Origin: Rhodobacteraceae bacterium HTCC2083
Lineage (GTDB): Bacteria > Pseudomonadota > Alphaproteobacteria > Rhodobacterales > Rhodobacteraceae
Assembly: GCA_000156115.1 (NCBI GenBank)
Contig: DS995276.1
Coordinates: 1,191,523 to 1,255,522, forward strand
Reading direction: 5' to 3'
Length of the DNA stretch: 64,000 bases
Positions 1-6,787 of this stretch are shown here, piece after piece (positions within the stretch are counted from its first letter, which is position 1; the number at the start of each line of letters is the position of its first letter). The position numbers and the translations under genes are program-made. The notes under the pieces are model-generated. The model did not search any database and was not told where the DNA came from. It worked only from the letters and a program-made list of their open reading frames with translations.

Positions 1-6
1 CCGACA

Positions 7-837
7 TTACGGACCTTCGAAGTTCCGATCATGGCCCAGCGCCGCAATCTTCCTACGTGCTTGTGCCACTTCTGCATGGTCAATTTCAACTAGGACCGTG
101 CCCTCTTCGGGTCCGCCATCAGCCAGAACCTCACCCCAAGGCGAAATCGCCAGCGAATGCCCATGTGTTTTACGCTGTTTACCAACGCTTGCGCGATGCG
201 TTCCGGTTTGCGCTGCCGCAAGAACATAGCACCCCGTTTCAATTGCACGTGCTCGCAACAGGGACTCCCAATGCGCTTTGCCCGTCACAGGTGAAAACGC
301 TGCTGGCACCAACAAGATCTCGGCCCCTGCTTGCGCCAAGGCGCGATAAAGATAGGCAAATCGCACATCATAACAGATGCTCAATCCCAACGTCCCAAAA
401 GGTGTCGGCGCAATCGCAGCACGTGTGCCCGGACGATAGCCGTCAGATTCGCGGTAGGTTTCGTCCTTGGTCACATCCACATCAAACATATGAATTTTAT
501 CGTAGCGCGTTGTCACAGCGCCAGTTGGATCAATCACGAAAGAACGGTTCGCATATCGCCCATCCGCATCATCAGTCTTCAATGCAAGCGATCCGATAGA
601 CAACCAAACGCTCAACTCTGCCGCCAATTTTTGATAGCCCGCAAGTGTCAAATCGTGTGCTTCATGCTGCAAAACAGCGTCCTGATGCTCACGGCTAAGC
701 GACAAGCAATTGCTCACCTCTGGTGTCAGAATAAAACTGGCACCATCATTTGCCGCTTCCCTGATACGCGCAGAGATCCGCACAAGGTTTTCACGCGGAT
801 CATCGCTAGAGGTGGTTTGAATAAGTGCTGCCAGCAT
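7..837 (-). CDS. Carbon-nitrogen (nitrilase-family) hydrolase
   Basis: A 276-residue cytosolic amide hydrolase of the nitrilase superfamily. The catalytic triad is visible: Glu40 in LTPEVSN, Lys114 in YDKIHMFDV and Cys155 in LSICYDVRF. Length and the YDKIHMFDVDV segment fit the Nit1 / deaminated-glutathione amidase and omega-amidase branch rather than true nitrilases; the exact substrate is inferred. It follows the glutaredoxin gene with only one base between them, so the two are probably cotranscribed, which agrees with a glutathione-related repair role. The stop codon lies at 7-9, so the gene is complete. Confidence 0.88.
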   Translation of the reverse strand: MLAALIQTTSSDDPRENLVRISARIREAANDGASFILTPEVSNCLSLSREHQDAVLQHEAHDLTLAGYQKLAAELSVWLSIGSLALKTDDADGRYANRSFVIDPTGAVTTRYDKIHMFDVDVTKDETYRESDGYRPGTRAAIAPTPFGTLGLSICYDVRFAYLYRALAQAGAEILLVPAAFSPVTGKAHWESLLRARAIETGCYVLAAAQTGTHRASVGKQRKTHGHSLAISPWGEVLADGGPEEGTVLVEIDHAEVAQARRKIAALGHDRNFEGP

Positions 838-838
838 T

Positions 839-1102
839 TTAGGCGGCCAGCATCACATCTAGCTTGCCAGCACGTTCAAGCGCGAAAAGATCGTCGCATC
901 CACCAACATGTTCCTCACCAATAAAGATCTGCGGAACCGTGCGTCCACCGTTGGCGCGTTGCATCATCTCTGCACGGCGTTCAGGCTGCACAGCAATGTC
1001 GACTTCTGCAAAATTCACATCCTTCGATGTCAGCAAACGTTTCGCAGCATGGCAAAACCCACATAGCGGCGATGTATAAATCTCAACTTCTTTCACGAGC
1101 AT
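839..1102 (-). CDS. grxC: Glutaredoxin 3 (GrxC-type)
   Basis: An 87-residue single-domain glutaredoxin, the usual length for bacterial Grx3. The redox pair is Cys14-Cys17 in SPLCGFC, where most Grx3 proteins have CPYC; the cis-Pro motif RTVPQIFI and the glutathione-binding GGCDDL loop are intact. It should reduce disulfides and glutathionylated proteins in the cytosol with glutathione as electron donor. It is the upstream gene of a pair with the nitrilase-family hydrolase and lies just downstream of comF on the same strand. Confidence 0.92.
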   Translation of the reverse strand: MLVKEVEIYTSPLCGFCHAAKRLLTSKDVNFAEVDIAVQPERRAEMMQRANGGRTVPQIFIGEEHVGGCDDLFALERAGKLDVMLAA

Positions 1103-1126
1103 ATTCCTTCTTAGCTTGCTCGTAAG

Positions 1127-1876
1127 TTAGTCATCCTTTGCGACGCGCGCTAGGGTTACGACACAAACCTCTCTTGCACGTGATTTGAGGCACGCTTCTG
1201 TACACGCGGCAAGCGTCGCACCTGAGGTCATGACATCATCCACAAGCAGTACGGAACGCCCTTCGAGCTCTTTCTCACGTTTGGGATGCACAGAAATCGC
1301 ATCGCGCATTTCATCAAACCGCGCTTCACGTGTTTTTCCGTCAAGCGTTGCAGTCGCACGATCCCGCCTAAGCAGATCAGCGCAGATCGGAACCGAAAGC
1401 CGCCCCGCCATCGCCCGCGCAATCAAGCTCGATTGATTATATCGCCGCTTAACCATTCGCGTCCAATGAAGCGGCAAGGGCGCGACCAGAACATCGCTTC
1501 GCAGGTTGTCCTGAACACAGCGCGCCATCCACTTTCCCGCAGGCTTCACAATATCGTGGCGATCCCCGTGCTTCAGCGCCAAGACCAACGCACGCCCGCG
1601 ATCTTTGTAGAGCAACGCTGACCGCCCTTGCACCCAAGGTCGCGCGGTTCTCAGGCAATCATCGCAGCGATCTCCGCTTTGCACATCCCCCCTCAAAGGC
1701 ACGCCGCATCCGTCACAAACATCTCCGGCGATAAACGCAGTATCGCGCCAACACAAACCACACAAACCATCATCGCTTGCAACACTTGCACGACAGGACA
1801 GGCATTCGGGCGGAAACACAGAATGGATCAGGGTTTGAACCCCCCGCGTTTGCGCAATATGACGTAGCATATGCAA
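1127..1876 (-). CDS. comF: ComF-family phosphoribosyltransferase-like protein
   Basis: About 249 residues. The N-terminal part has two zinc-ribbon-like Cys pairs (CLSC, CGLC and CDGC, CDDC) and the C-terminal part a type I phosphoribosyltransferase fold with the PRPP loop VLLVDDVMTSGATL. ComF proteins are linked to DNA uptake and recombination, but the reaction is unsettled. An open frame continues upstream to 2197, but that part is antisense to the methyltransferase gene, so I reject it. A strong AAGGAGG stands 8 bases before a TTG at 1876-1874; the ATG at 1870-1868 two codons later is the alternative. The start faces the divergent methyltransferase with no spacer. Confidence 0.82.
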   Translation of the reverse strand: MHMLRHIAQTRGVQTLIHSVFPPECLSCRASVASDDGLCGLCWRDTAFIAGDVCDGCGVPLRGDVQSGDRCDDCLRTARPWVQGRSALLYKDRGRALVLALKHGDRHDIVKPAGKWMARCVQDNLRSDVLVAPLPLHWTRMVKRRYNQSSLIARAMAGRLSVPICADLLRRDRATATLDGKTREARFDEMRDAISVHPKREKELEGRSVLLVDDVMTSGATLAACTEACLKSRAREVCVVTLARVAKDD

Positions 1877-2668
1877 AATGTGCCCCTCCTTACTGATCGC
1901 TCCGCTCTGATCCGCAATCGCCACCGCGCCAATGACGGGTTCTTGCGTGATATCGCACGGGATGAACTCCTTGATCGCCTGAGTCTGGTTAACAGAGAGT
2001 TTAAATCGTCCCTTATCATTGGCCCCGCGCCCCAGATTATCCCAAATGCGAAACAGATCGAGGACAGCGAAACGCTGGATGTCACAACGAACTCCCACGA
2101 TCTTGCGATCCATTTCATGGCGCTGCATTGGGCCAATGATCCCGTTGGCCAAATCATCCAAAGCGCGCGCGCACTTCAACCAGACGGATTGTTTCAAGCG
2201 GTATGCTTAGGCGGTCAAACCCTGAACGAACTGCGCATCTGTCTTGCCCAAGCTGAGAGCGAAGTGACTGGGGGTCTATCCCCTCGCATCGCGCCCATGG
2301 GCGAAATTCGCGACCTTGGCGCATTGCTACAACGCGCAGGCCTTGCGCTTCCTGTTGCAGATAACATCACGGTCCGCACGAGCTACAAAGATGCGTTCCA
2401 CCTAATGCACGACCTGAGAAATTTCGGCGAAACCAATGCTCTCAACGCGCGCCTGCGCCACCCGACAAAGCGCGCCATTTTTGATCGCTGCGCTGAGATT
2501 TACGCAAAGACCTTCGCAGAGGACGGTAAAATCATTGCGACGTTTGAATTCCTGTTCCTTTCAGGCTGGGCTCCCTCCGCAGATCAACCCAAGCCACTGC
2601 GCCCCGGTTCTGCGACATCCCGTCTCGCGGACGCGTTAAAAACAACGGAAAAGCCTTTGCGCGATTGA
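1871..2668 (+). CDS. NDUFAF5-like methyltransferase-domain protein
   Basis: A 265-residue protein matching the alphaproteobacterial relatives of mitochondrial NDUFAF5, a complex I assembly factor that hydroxylates an arginine of the 49-kDa-type subunit. Recognised from the N-terminus (LTDRSALIRNRHRAN), the LPDG-like step QPDGLFQAVCLGG, and the tail GKIIATFEFLFLSGWAP. The usual glycine-rich SAM motif I is degenerate here (IIGPAPQIIP), as in this branch. An in-frame TAG at 1865-1867 fixes the start to the ATG at 1871. No clear Shine-Dalgarno precedes it. The complex I role is inferred from family. Confidence 0.7.
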   Translation: MQNVPLLTDRSALIRNRHRANDGFLRDIARDELLDRLSLVNREFKSSLIIGPAPQIIPNAKQIEDSETLDVTTNSHDLAIHFMALHWANDPVGQIIQSARALQPDGLFQAVCLGGQTLNELRICLAQAESEVTGGLSPRIAPMGEIRDLGALLQRAGLALPVADNITVRTSYKDAFHLMHDLRNFGETNALNARLRHPTKRAIFDRCAEIYAKTFAEDGKIIATFEFLFLSGWAPSADQPKPLRPGSATSRLADALKTTEKPLRD

Positions 2669-2723
2669 CCGCAGACATATTTCGCTTATCTGGATTAAGG
2701 ACTAGACTAATCGGAGTGATCCC

Positions 2724-3788
2724 ATGACCGACACCAATATCACTAAGACATGCCCCGCGCATGCGCCAAGCGATCATCCGAAACTGCCCACCCCTAAAGT
2801 TGGCATTCTCCTGTCTAACCTCGGCACACCCGACAACACGGACTATTGGTCCATGCGTCGCTACCTTGGTGAATTTCTCTCGGATCGCCGCGTCATCGAC
2901 TACTCACCATGGCTTTGGCAGCCGTTGTTGCAGCTTATTATCCTGACTAAACGCCCTTTCACATCTGGCGCGGCCTACCGCACTATTTGGAACAAAGAAG
3001 CGGATGAAAGCCCGCTGATGACGATCACCAAGCAGCAAAATGCAGCAATCACAGAAACGATGAAAGCGCGCTATGGCGACGATGTCATGGTTGATTTCTG
3101 TATGCGCTATGGCAATCCGTCGACCAAAAGCAAAGTGCGCGCGATGGTTGAGGCAGGTTGCACAAAGATCCTGTTCGTTCCGCTTTATCCGCATTACGCA
3201 GGTGCGACGTCAGCGACAGCAAACGATCAGTTCTTCCGCATTCTGATGGAAGAGAAATGGCAACCCGCCAGCCGCACAATCGAGCCATACTTCGAACATC
3301 CGCTCTATATTGAGGCGCTCGCACAATCCGTTGAGCGCGCCTATGCCGCTGCGGAAAAAAAGCCCGACATTCTTGTCTGCTCCTACCACGGCGTTCCAAA
3401 ACGCTATTTGATGGAAGGCGATCCGTACCACTGCCAGTGCCAGAAAACGACGCGCTTGCTGAAAGAACGCCTTGGCTGGGATGACACAGAAATCGCGACG
3501 ACCTTCCAATCAAAGTTTGGCCCTGAAGAGTGGCTGCAACCCTATACAGTTAAAGAGGTCGCGCGCCTTGCAGAAGAAGATAACAAAAAGAACATTGCCG
3601 TTATCGCACCTGCCTTTTCAGCCGATTGCATCGAAACGCTGGAAGAGATAAATGAAGAGATCAAGGAAAGCTTTGAAGAGGGCGGCGGCGAACATTTCAC
3701 CTATATTCCGTGCCTCAACGATGATCCGGCTCATATCGCTGCACTCTCAGAAGTGATCGAAGACAACCTCAAAGGCTGGCTCGACTAA
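2724..3788 (+). CDS. hemH: Ferrochelatase (HemH)
   Basis: A 354-residue ferrochelatase, which inserts Fe2+ into protoporphyrin IX in the last step of haem synthesis. The family start VGILLSNLGTPD, the metal-site His in CSYHGVPKRYLMEGDPYHCQC and the acidic site in APAFSADCIETLEEINEE are intact. The protein has a somewhat long N-terminus and several Cys residues (YHCQC, SADC, IPCLND); whether it binds an Fe-S cluster cannot be told from sequence. It follows the methyltransferase gene by 55 bases on the same strand. hemW and hemJ lie further along the window. Confidence 0.95.
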   Translation: MTDTNITKTCPAHAPSDHPKLPTPKVGILLSNLGTPDNTDYWSMRRYLGEFLSDRRVIDYSPWLWQPLLQLIILTKRPFTSGAAYRTIWNKEADESPLMTITKQQNAAITETMKARYGDDVMVDFCMRYGNPSTKSKVRAMVEAGCTKILFVPLYPHYAGATSATANDQFFRILMEEKWQPASRTIEPYFEHPLYIEALAQSVERAYAAAEKKPDILVCSYHGVPKRYLMEGDPYHCQCQKTTRLLKERLGWDDTEIATTFQSKFGPEEWLQPYTVKEVARLAEEDNKKNIAVIAPAFSADCIETLEEINEEIKESFEEGGGEHFTYIPCLNDDPAHIAALSEVIEDNLKGWLD

Positions 3789-3830
3789 TCGACTTCATCT
3801 AGCCAAATAAACTCTCGCCGAAGGCAATAT

Positions 3831-3849
3831 GCATATTTCTTAAATATGC
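3831..3849. repeat. Short inverted repeat after hemH
   Basis: Perfect 8-base arms GCATATTT and AAATATGC around a 3-base loop. It is AT-rich and lacks a clean T run, so it is a weak candidate for the hemH transcript end or for a protein-binding site in the 165-base gap before the small convergent gene. Confidence 0.3.
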
Positions 3850-3901
3850 TCATCAAGCGCAGGCGACGCACGCTCAATAAAAAAACGATTACACAAACAG
3901 A

Positions 3902-3929
3902 AAAGGCGGAATCCTAAGATACCGCCTTT
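3902..3929 (-). terminator. Intrinsic terminator of the small secreted-protein gene
   Basis: Arms AAAGGCGG (3902-3909) and CCGCCTTT (3922-3929) pair perfectly around a 12-base loop. Read on the minus strand the stem is followed by TTCTGTTTGTG and, a little further, a T7 run. On the plus strand it is followed by a weaker T-rich stretch, so it may act for hemH too. Confidence 0.75.
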
Positions 3930-3953
3930 CTAAATTTGTTTCTAGCCGCTAAT

Positions 3954-4136
3954 TTACATTGAAACTGCAGCAGCAACAACCGCCAAGATCAACAAAGGAA
4001 CGACGATGCCAGCAGAAGAGCCTGCGGCAGCTTCTTCAACGATGATTGGTGCTTCCATCACAGGAGCATCCATGTTGCCAGCGAAGGCTGTGGACGCAGA
4101 AACGGAAAGTGCAGCAGCGAGTGCGATTTTTTTCAT
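3954..4136 (-). CDS. Small secreted/membrane protein, 60 aa, unknown function
   Basis: A 60-residue protein with a textbook signal peptide (MKKIALAAALSVSASTAFAG, cleavage after AFA), a short acidic middle (PVMEAPIIVEEAAAGS) and a C-terminal hydrophobic helix (GIVVPLLILAVVAAAV) ending almost at the stop. After cleavage only about 40 residues would remain, mostly one membrane helix. A good ribosome-binding site (AGAGGATATCACT then ATG) and a strong terminator support a real gene. It is convergent with hemH. I recognise no domain. Similar tiny Ala-rich proteins occur in roseobacters, but no function can be assigned. Confidence 0.7.
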   Translation of the reverse strand: MKKIALAAALSVSASTAFAGNMDAPVMEAPIIVEEAAAGSSAGIVVPLLILAVVAAAVSM

Positions 4137-4281
4137 AGTGATATCCTCTGGAATTAGCCCATCGCCGGTTCATCGACAACGAGCACGCAATACTTAAACC
4201 TCGTGACTTCTTTTAAGCAGTTATCATCAGGTAATGCAAACCCATCTTTGAGCCACATCGCGCAAGATCGACCCAATGTCG

Positions 4282-4893
4282 TCAAATAAGCAACACTTGA
4301 GTGCCTACTTTGGTGATCGCATATAATTGAGCAATGTGCTCATTATAAAGCCCAATACAGCCATTGGACGAGCGACGCCCAATTTTTCGCGTGTCATGTG
4401 TGCCATGGATTCGATAATACGTCCAGCTCAGATACAGGGCATGTGTCCCCAGCGGATTATCAGGACCCGGCTCAACCACATCAGGCCATTCAGGATTACG
4501 CTTTTTCATAGATGGTGTTGGACGCCACGTTGGCCCCTCAACTTTGCGCACAACTTTGGTGCGTCCTTTCTTCGTGAGATCAGGCGTTAAAGGCACAGAG
4601 GACGGATACAATTTGTATGTATTGCCGTCTTCCGACCAGAAGTGCAGCGCGCGGCTGGAAATATCGACCAATACCGCACCGTTGTTAAGGTTGCTGAAAT
4701 AGGGGCGCCAATCAAGCGTTCGAAAACTTGAGATGTTGCGACGCACCGCTTGGCTAATGTCTTTTTCAAGCTCCACCGTTCCATTGCTGGGTCGAGATGT
4801 ATCTTGAGCCATCGCGGGGCCCGTAAGCATCGTGGCACCTGCGGCACCGATAAACCTGCGTCGATCCATTCGTTTGCTCACTGCATCATTCAT
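4282..4893 (-). CDS. L,D-transpeptidase, YkuD family, Tat-type signal
   Basis: About 203 residues. The C-terminal half is a YkuD/ErfK catalytic domain with the motif HGTHDT...RRSSNGCIGL; counted from the longer start at 4905, the catalytic Cys is residue 183 and the His residue 167. It should form 3-3 peptidoglycan crosslinks or attach proteins to peptidoglycan in the periplasm. The N-terminus DRRRFIGAAGATMLTGPAMA reads as a twin-arginine signal. I chose the ATG at 4893 because GGAG stands 6 bases upstream; ATGs at 4905 and 4869 are alternatives. It is one of two L,D-transpeptidase genes within 2 kb. Confidence 0.85.
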   Translation of the reverse strand: MNDAVSKRMDRRRFIGAAGATMLTGPAMAQDTSRPSNGTVELEKDISQAVRRNISSFRTLDWRPYFSNLNNGAVLVDISSRALHFWSEDGNTYKLYPSSVPLTPDLTKKGRTKVVRKVEGPTWRPTPSMKKRNPEWPDVVEPGPDNPLGTHALYLSWTYYRIHGTHDTRKIGRRSSNGCIGLYNEHIAQLYAITKVGTQVLLI

Positions 4894-5033
4894 CGCGTTC
4901 TCCATTTCAGACGTCGCATTTCTTTCGCGTCTATTTACGCGCGTTTCACCAGAACTTTATTGCGCGAAAGCCTCACTCGCAATTGAAACAGGCCCTCGAA
5001 AGCCATTCTCAACAGATTGTGGGTTTGAATCGC

Positions 5034-5076
5034 AACGCATTGGGGGGTAGTGCTACCTCAACGCAGTTGGGGTAGT
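5034..5076. repeat. Imperfect direct repeat with small hairpin upstream of the CAP lipoprotein
   Basis: Two copies of a motif close to AACGCAgTTGGGGTAGT lie at 5034-5051 and 5060-5076, just before the start at 5080. Between them GGTAG/CTACC (5046-5057) can form a short hairpin. It could be an operator or a fortuitous duplication that supplies the G-rich ribosome-binding region. Confidence 0.35.
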
Positions 5077-5079
5077 ATA

Positions 5080-5631
5080 ATGACGCGCATCGGTTTTCTT
5101 CTTGTTTCAGCAGCACTTGCACTTGCAGCCTGTGGCGCACCCCAACCTTCTTCAATTGGGCCAGATGGTAAACCACTGCCGAAAGCCTATCGCATAGGAT
5201 CGAGCGAAACGTCGCGCATTCAGTTTCGCATGCTCGATTCTGTGAACTCGCTACGCCAAGCTTCTGGTGTAGCGCCACTTCAGCTCGATGCGAAACTAAA
5301 TGCTGCCGCGGCGACGCATTCGCTCGATATGTCAGTGCAAAACCGCCCTTGGCACTTTGGCTCTGACGGCTCCTCCCCGATTGATCGCGTGCGCCGCGTT
5401 GGCTTTTCCGGCCAGCTTAAGGGCGAAAACATCTCGGAAACCTATGAGACAGAGCTGGAAACACTCGGTGCATGGATGGAAGAGGCGCCAACGCGCAGTA
5501 TTATCTTAGACAAATCTGCGACCCTTATGGGCTTTTCCTACTTTCAGGAAAGCAACGGTAAGATCTGGTGGACGCTTGTCACAGGTGCGCCAGCCGCATT
5601 TGGCTCCCAGCAGCTCGCTTCCGCGAGCTAG
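5080..5631 (+). CDS. CAP/SCP-domain lipoprotein
   Basis: A 183-residue protein with a lipoprotein signal (MTRIGFLLVSAALALAAC, acylated Cys18) followed by a CAP (CAP/SCP/PR1) domain: MLDSVNSLRQASGVAPLQLD, then ATHSLDM, the W-H-F segment, GENIS and the core strand WWTLVTGAP. Bacterial CAP proteins are extracytoplasmic and poorly understood; some bind lipids or act on the wall. A GTG 10 codons upstream would put extra residues before the signal peptide, so the ATG at 5080 is preferred. It sits between two L,D-transpeptidase genes and abuts the stop of the second one, suggesting a cell-wall role. Confidence 0.85.
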   Translation: MTRIGFLLVSAALALAACGAPQPSSIGPDGKPLPKAYRIGSSETSRIQFRMLDSVNSLRQASGVAPLQLDAKLNAAAATHSLDMSVQNRPWHFGSDGSSPIDRVRRVGFSGQLKGENISETYETELETLGAWMEEAPTRSIILDKSATLMGFSYFQESNGKIWWTLVTGAPAAFGSQQLASAS

Positions 5632-6126
5632 TTACGGATAAATCGAGATCGGCGTGCCATTATCAACCATGGCATAAACCCGTTCCATTTCCTTGTTGGT
5701 CACAGCAATACAGCCGGCTGTCCAATCAGCACCCTTTGGTACAAACGCATTGGGCTGTCCGTGGATAAAAATATCACCGCCGGGCTTCACGCCAGCGGCC
5801 TTCGCATTCGCTATATCGTTCGCGTTGGGGTAGTTGATCCCAATTGAAAGATGGAATTTTGAATTAGGATTGCGCCGATTAATAATATACTCGCCCTCGG
5901 GCGTACGCCCGTCACCCTCTTCGCCCTTGTGGCCGTAGGGTGCAAATCCAAGATCAAATTCATAGCTACGCAAAGCTTCACCAAAGTGCATGAGATGCAT
6001 TTTGCGCTGGCCCTTATAGACGATCACTCGCGTCACTTTTGGACCATTGTAGCGTTTGAATTTGCTCGCACAGGCGCTCAGTATCAAAGTTGCTGCCGCT
6101 GAAAGAAGAAGAACCCGTCTTTTCAT
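5632..6126 (-). CDS. L,D-transpeptidase-family lipoprotein
   Basis: A 164-residue protein with a lipobox (LILSAC, Cys19) and a compact YkuD-type catalytic domain: VIVYKGQRKMHLM at the start, then HGQPNAF and DWTAGCIAV, with catalytic His122 and Cys139. The length and the KVDLGFAPxGHKxxEGDGRTPEGxY-type core place it with the short periplasmic murein L,D-transpeptidases (YafK/ErfK-like). Its stop codon abuts that of the convergent CAP lipoprotein. Membrane anchoring at the inner or outer membrane cannot be decided because residue +2 is Ala. Confidence 0.87.
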   Translation of the reverse strand: MKRRVLLLSAAATLILSACASKFKRYNGPKVTRVIVYKGQRKMHLMHFGEALRSYEFDLGFAPYGHKGEEGDGRTPEGEYIINRRNPNSKFHLSIGINYPNANDIANAKAAGVKPGGDIFIHGQPNAFVPKGADWTAGCIAVTNKEMERVYAMVDNGTPISIYP

Positions 6127-6215
6127 CTAAAATACCGCCTCGAAATGCTTTACGCTTATTAATTGCGCGCTGTTTAAACGGTTTTTCCCATCCTTCAAAA
6201 AGAAATCCACATCAC

Positions 6216-6770
6216 TCAACGCTCTTGTGAAACATTCTTGTGCTGTAACAATTTCTCAATCGCTTCCAGCCACGCCAAAACATCAACGCGGTTGGCGTCC
6301 GTGCGCTGTACATCTTCCTCCTGATGCGCGTCCTGCATCGAATTCACTATCAAGCCCAAAAGCAAATTCACAACCGCAAATGTTGTCACCAAGATAAACT
6401 GAATAAAGAAAGCCTAGGCGTATGGATAAACTTCAAGCACGATGTCCATCGACCAGCCTTCCAGCGCCATCACTTGGAACAGCGTATAGCCCGATTGCAC
6501 TAAAGATCTGAACCACTGCGGAAAGTCAGCGCCGAATATCTTGATGGCAATCACTCCGCCGATATAAGAGATGATCGACATCAGCAGAAACACACTACCC
6601 ATTCCGGGAAGCGCGGTGATGAAGCCCTCAACCACGCGACGCAAACGCAGCGCGACCGAGACAGCCCGCAAGTTACGCAAGGCGCGCAACACAGACAGGC
6701 CACCGCGATCACCACAATAATGAAATTGCCAACTATGGGTCGATCTAACCAGTTGCTAAATTGCTGACAT
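6216..6770 (-). pseudogene. Decayed voltage-gated sodium channel (NaChBac-like) gene
   Basis: Fragments of one bacterial Nav channel are collinear on the minus strand. After an AGGA site and ATG at 6770, the +1 frame reads QQFSNWLDRPIVGNFIIVVI, like the start of S1. It then jumps to an S4-like segment SVLRALRNLRAVSVALRLRR, skipping S1 end to S3 with a frame change near 6700. S5, the pore helix (TLFQVMALEGWSM) and S6 follow. At 6414-6416 a TAG replaces the expected Trp codon of YPYAW, and the same frame continues as AFFIQFILVTTFAVVNLLLGLIVNSM... to a TGA at 6216. Three lesions (N-terminal frameshift, deletion, amber codon) make it non-functional. It lies 17 bases after the rlmD-like gene. Confidence 0.85.
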
Positions 6771-6787
6771 ATGCGTGTTCCTGTGCC

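Noticed and set aside
1327-1332. CACGTG core as a possible parS
   Set aside because: Flanking bases do not match TGTTTCACGTGAAACA; similarly for the core at 49735-49740.
1877-2197. N-terminal extension of ComF
   Set aside because: Antisense to the methyltransferase gene; ComF homologues begin near MLRHIAQ, and the best ribosome site points to 1876.
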